Shown here: piece after piece, positions 12,220 to 12,267 of the stretch
Numbering within the stretch: the first letter of the stretch is position 1
Layout: every line of letters starts with the position of its first letter
NCBI GenBank assembly: GCA_900547415.1
Contig: URGS01000038.1
Coordinates: 1 to 12,267 of the forward strand
Length of the DNA: 12,267 nt
Origin: an uncultured Phascolarctobacterium sp.
GTDB taxonomy: Bacteria; Bacillota; Negativicutes; Acidaminococcales; Acidaminococcaceae
Direction of reading: 5' to 3'
The notes under the pieces: model-generated
The model's database searches: none
Seen by the model: the letters and a program-made list of their open reading frames with translations, nothing else
Told to the model about the DNA's origin: nothing
Made by a program: the position numbers and the translations under genes

Positions 12220-12241
12220 TGTACCCAGAATCCTGGACACA
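12220..12241. promoter_or_regulatory. Imperfect dyad upstream of the M20 promoter
   Basis: The sequence TGTaCCCAG-N4-CTGGaCACA is an inverted repeat with seven of nine pairs matching per arm. It lies roughly 60-80 bp upstream of the predicted start, the usual position for LysR-type activators, which favour such interrupted dyads. The regulator would be expected just beyond the right edge of the window. Confidence 0.35.
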
Positions 12242-12267
12242 TTTCTTAATTATGCGAGGCATGTGGA

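Overview
The window looks like chromosomal DNA from a low-to-mid GC Firmicute. The gene content (trigger factor, ClpP, ClpX, Lon and EngB in a row, plus a DUF3100/M20 cassette) fits the Negativicutes, perhaps a Phascolarctobacterium or Acidaminococcaceae relative. That placement is an inference from protein style and gene order; no rRNA or species marker is present. Every gene I can support lies on the minus strand, so transcription runs from high to low coordinates.

From right to left: (1) 12267-9395 is a three-gene operon of an M20D amidohydrolase, a DUF3100 membrane protein and a small partner membrane protein, with its own promoter and terminator. (2) 9393-8557 is a two-gene operon of unrecognised proteins (148 and 94 aa). 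(3) 8293-8117 is a tRNA-Gly(GCC) with a consensus promoter and its own terminator. (4) 8112-1701 is the protein quality-control cluster tig-clpP-clpX-lon-engB. It has a promoter before tig, a second candidate promoter inside the 3' end of tig for clpP, and an attenuator-like hairpin between clpX and lon. (5) 1680-1286 is a decayed AbrB-family membrane protein gene with an internal out-of-frame deletion.

The part worth most attention is the apparently gene-less left end. Between 1088 and 595 there is a complete transcription unit: a strong promoter with a perfect 25-bp dyad over its -35, three tandem Shine-Dalgarno-preceded small ORFs, and a terminator. Each ORF encodes a 19-residue peptide of one family (MTWDKFFEALCNTHFYLLH twice, MDWDKFFKSLFNTNIYLFH once). 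The two identical copies differ only at synonymous third positions, which is strong evidence that they are translated and under selection. I do not recognise the family.

Downstream of it (493-237) is a second complete regulatory unit: a perfect consensus promoter, a compact cobalamin-riboswitch-like aptamer, a plausible antiterminator and an intrinsic terminator. No credible protein gene follows it before a second minus-strand terminator at 51-72. It is therefore either an orphan remnant or a riboswitch controlling a small RNA.

Functionally, the tig-clp-lon block handles folding and ATP-dependent proteolysis, with EngB in ribosome assembly. The M20/DUF3100 cassette looks like uptake or exchange of an N-acylated amino acid or similar amide, coupled to its hydrolysis.
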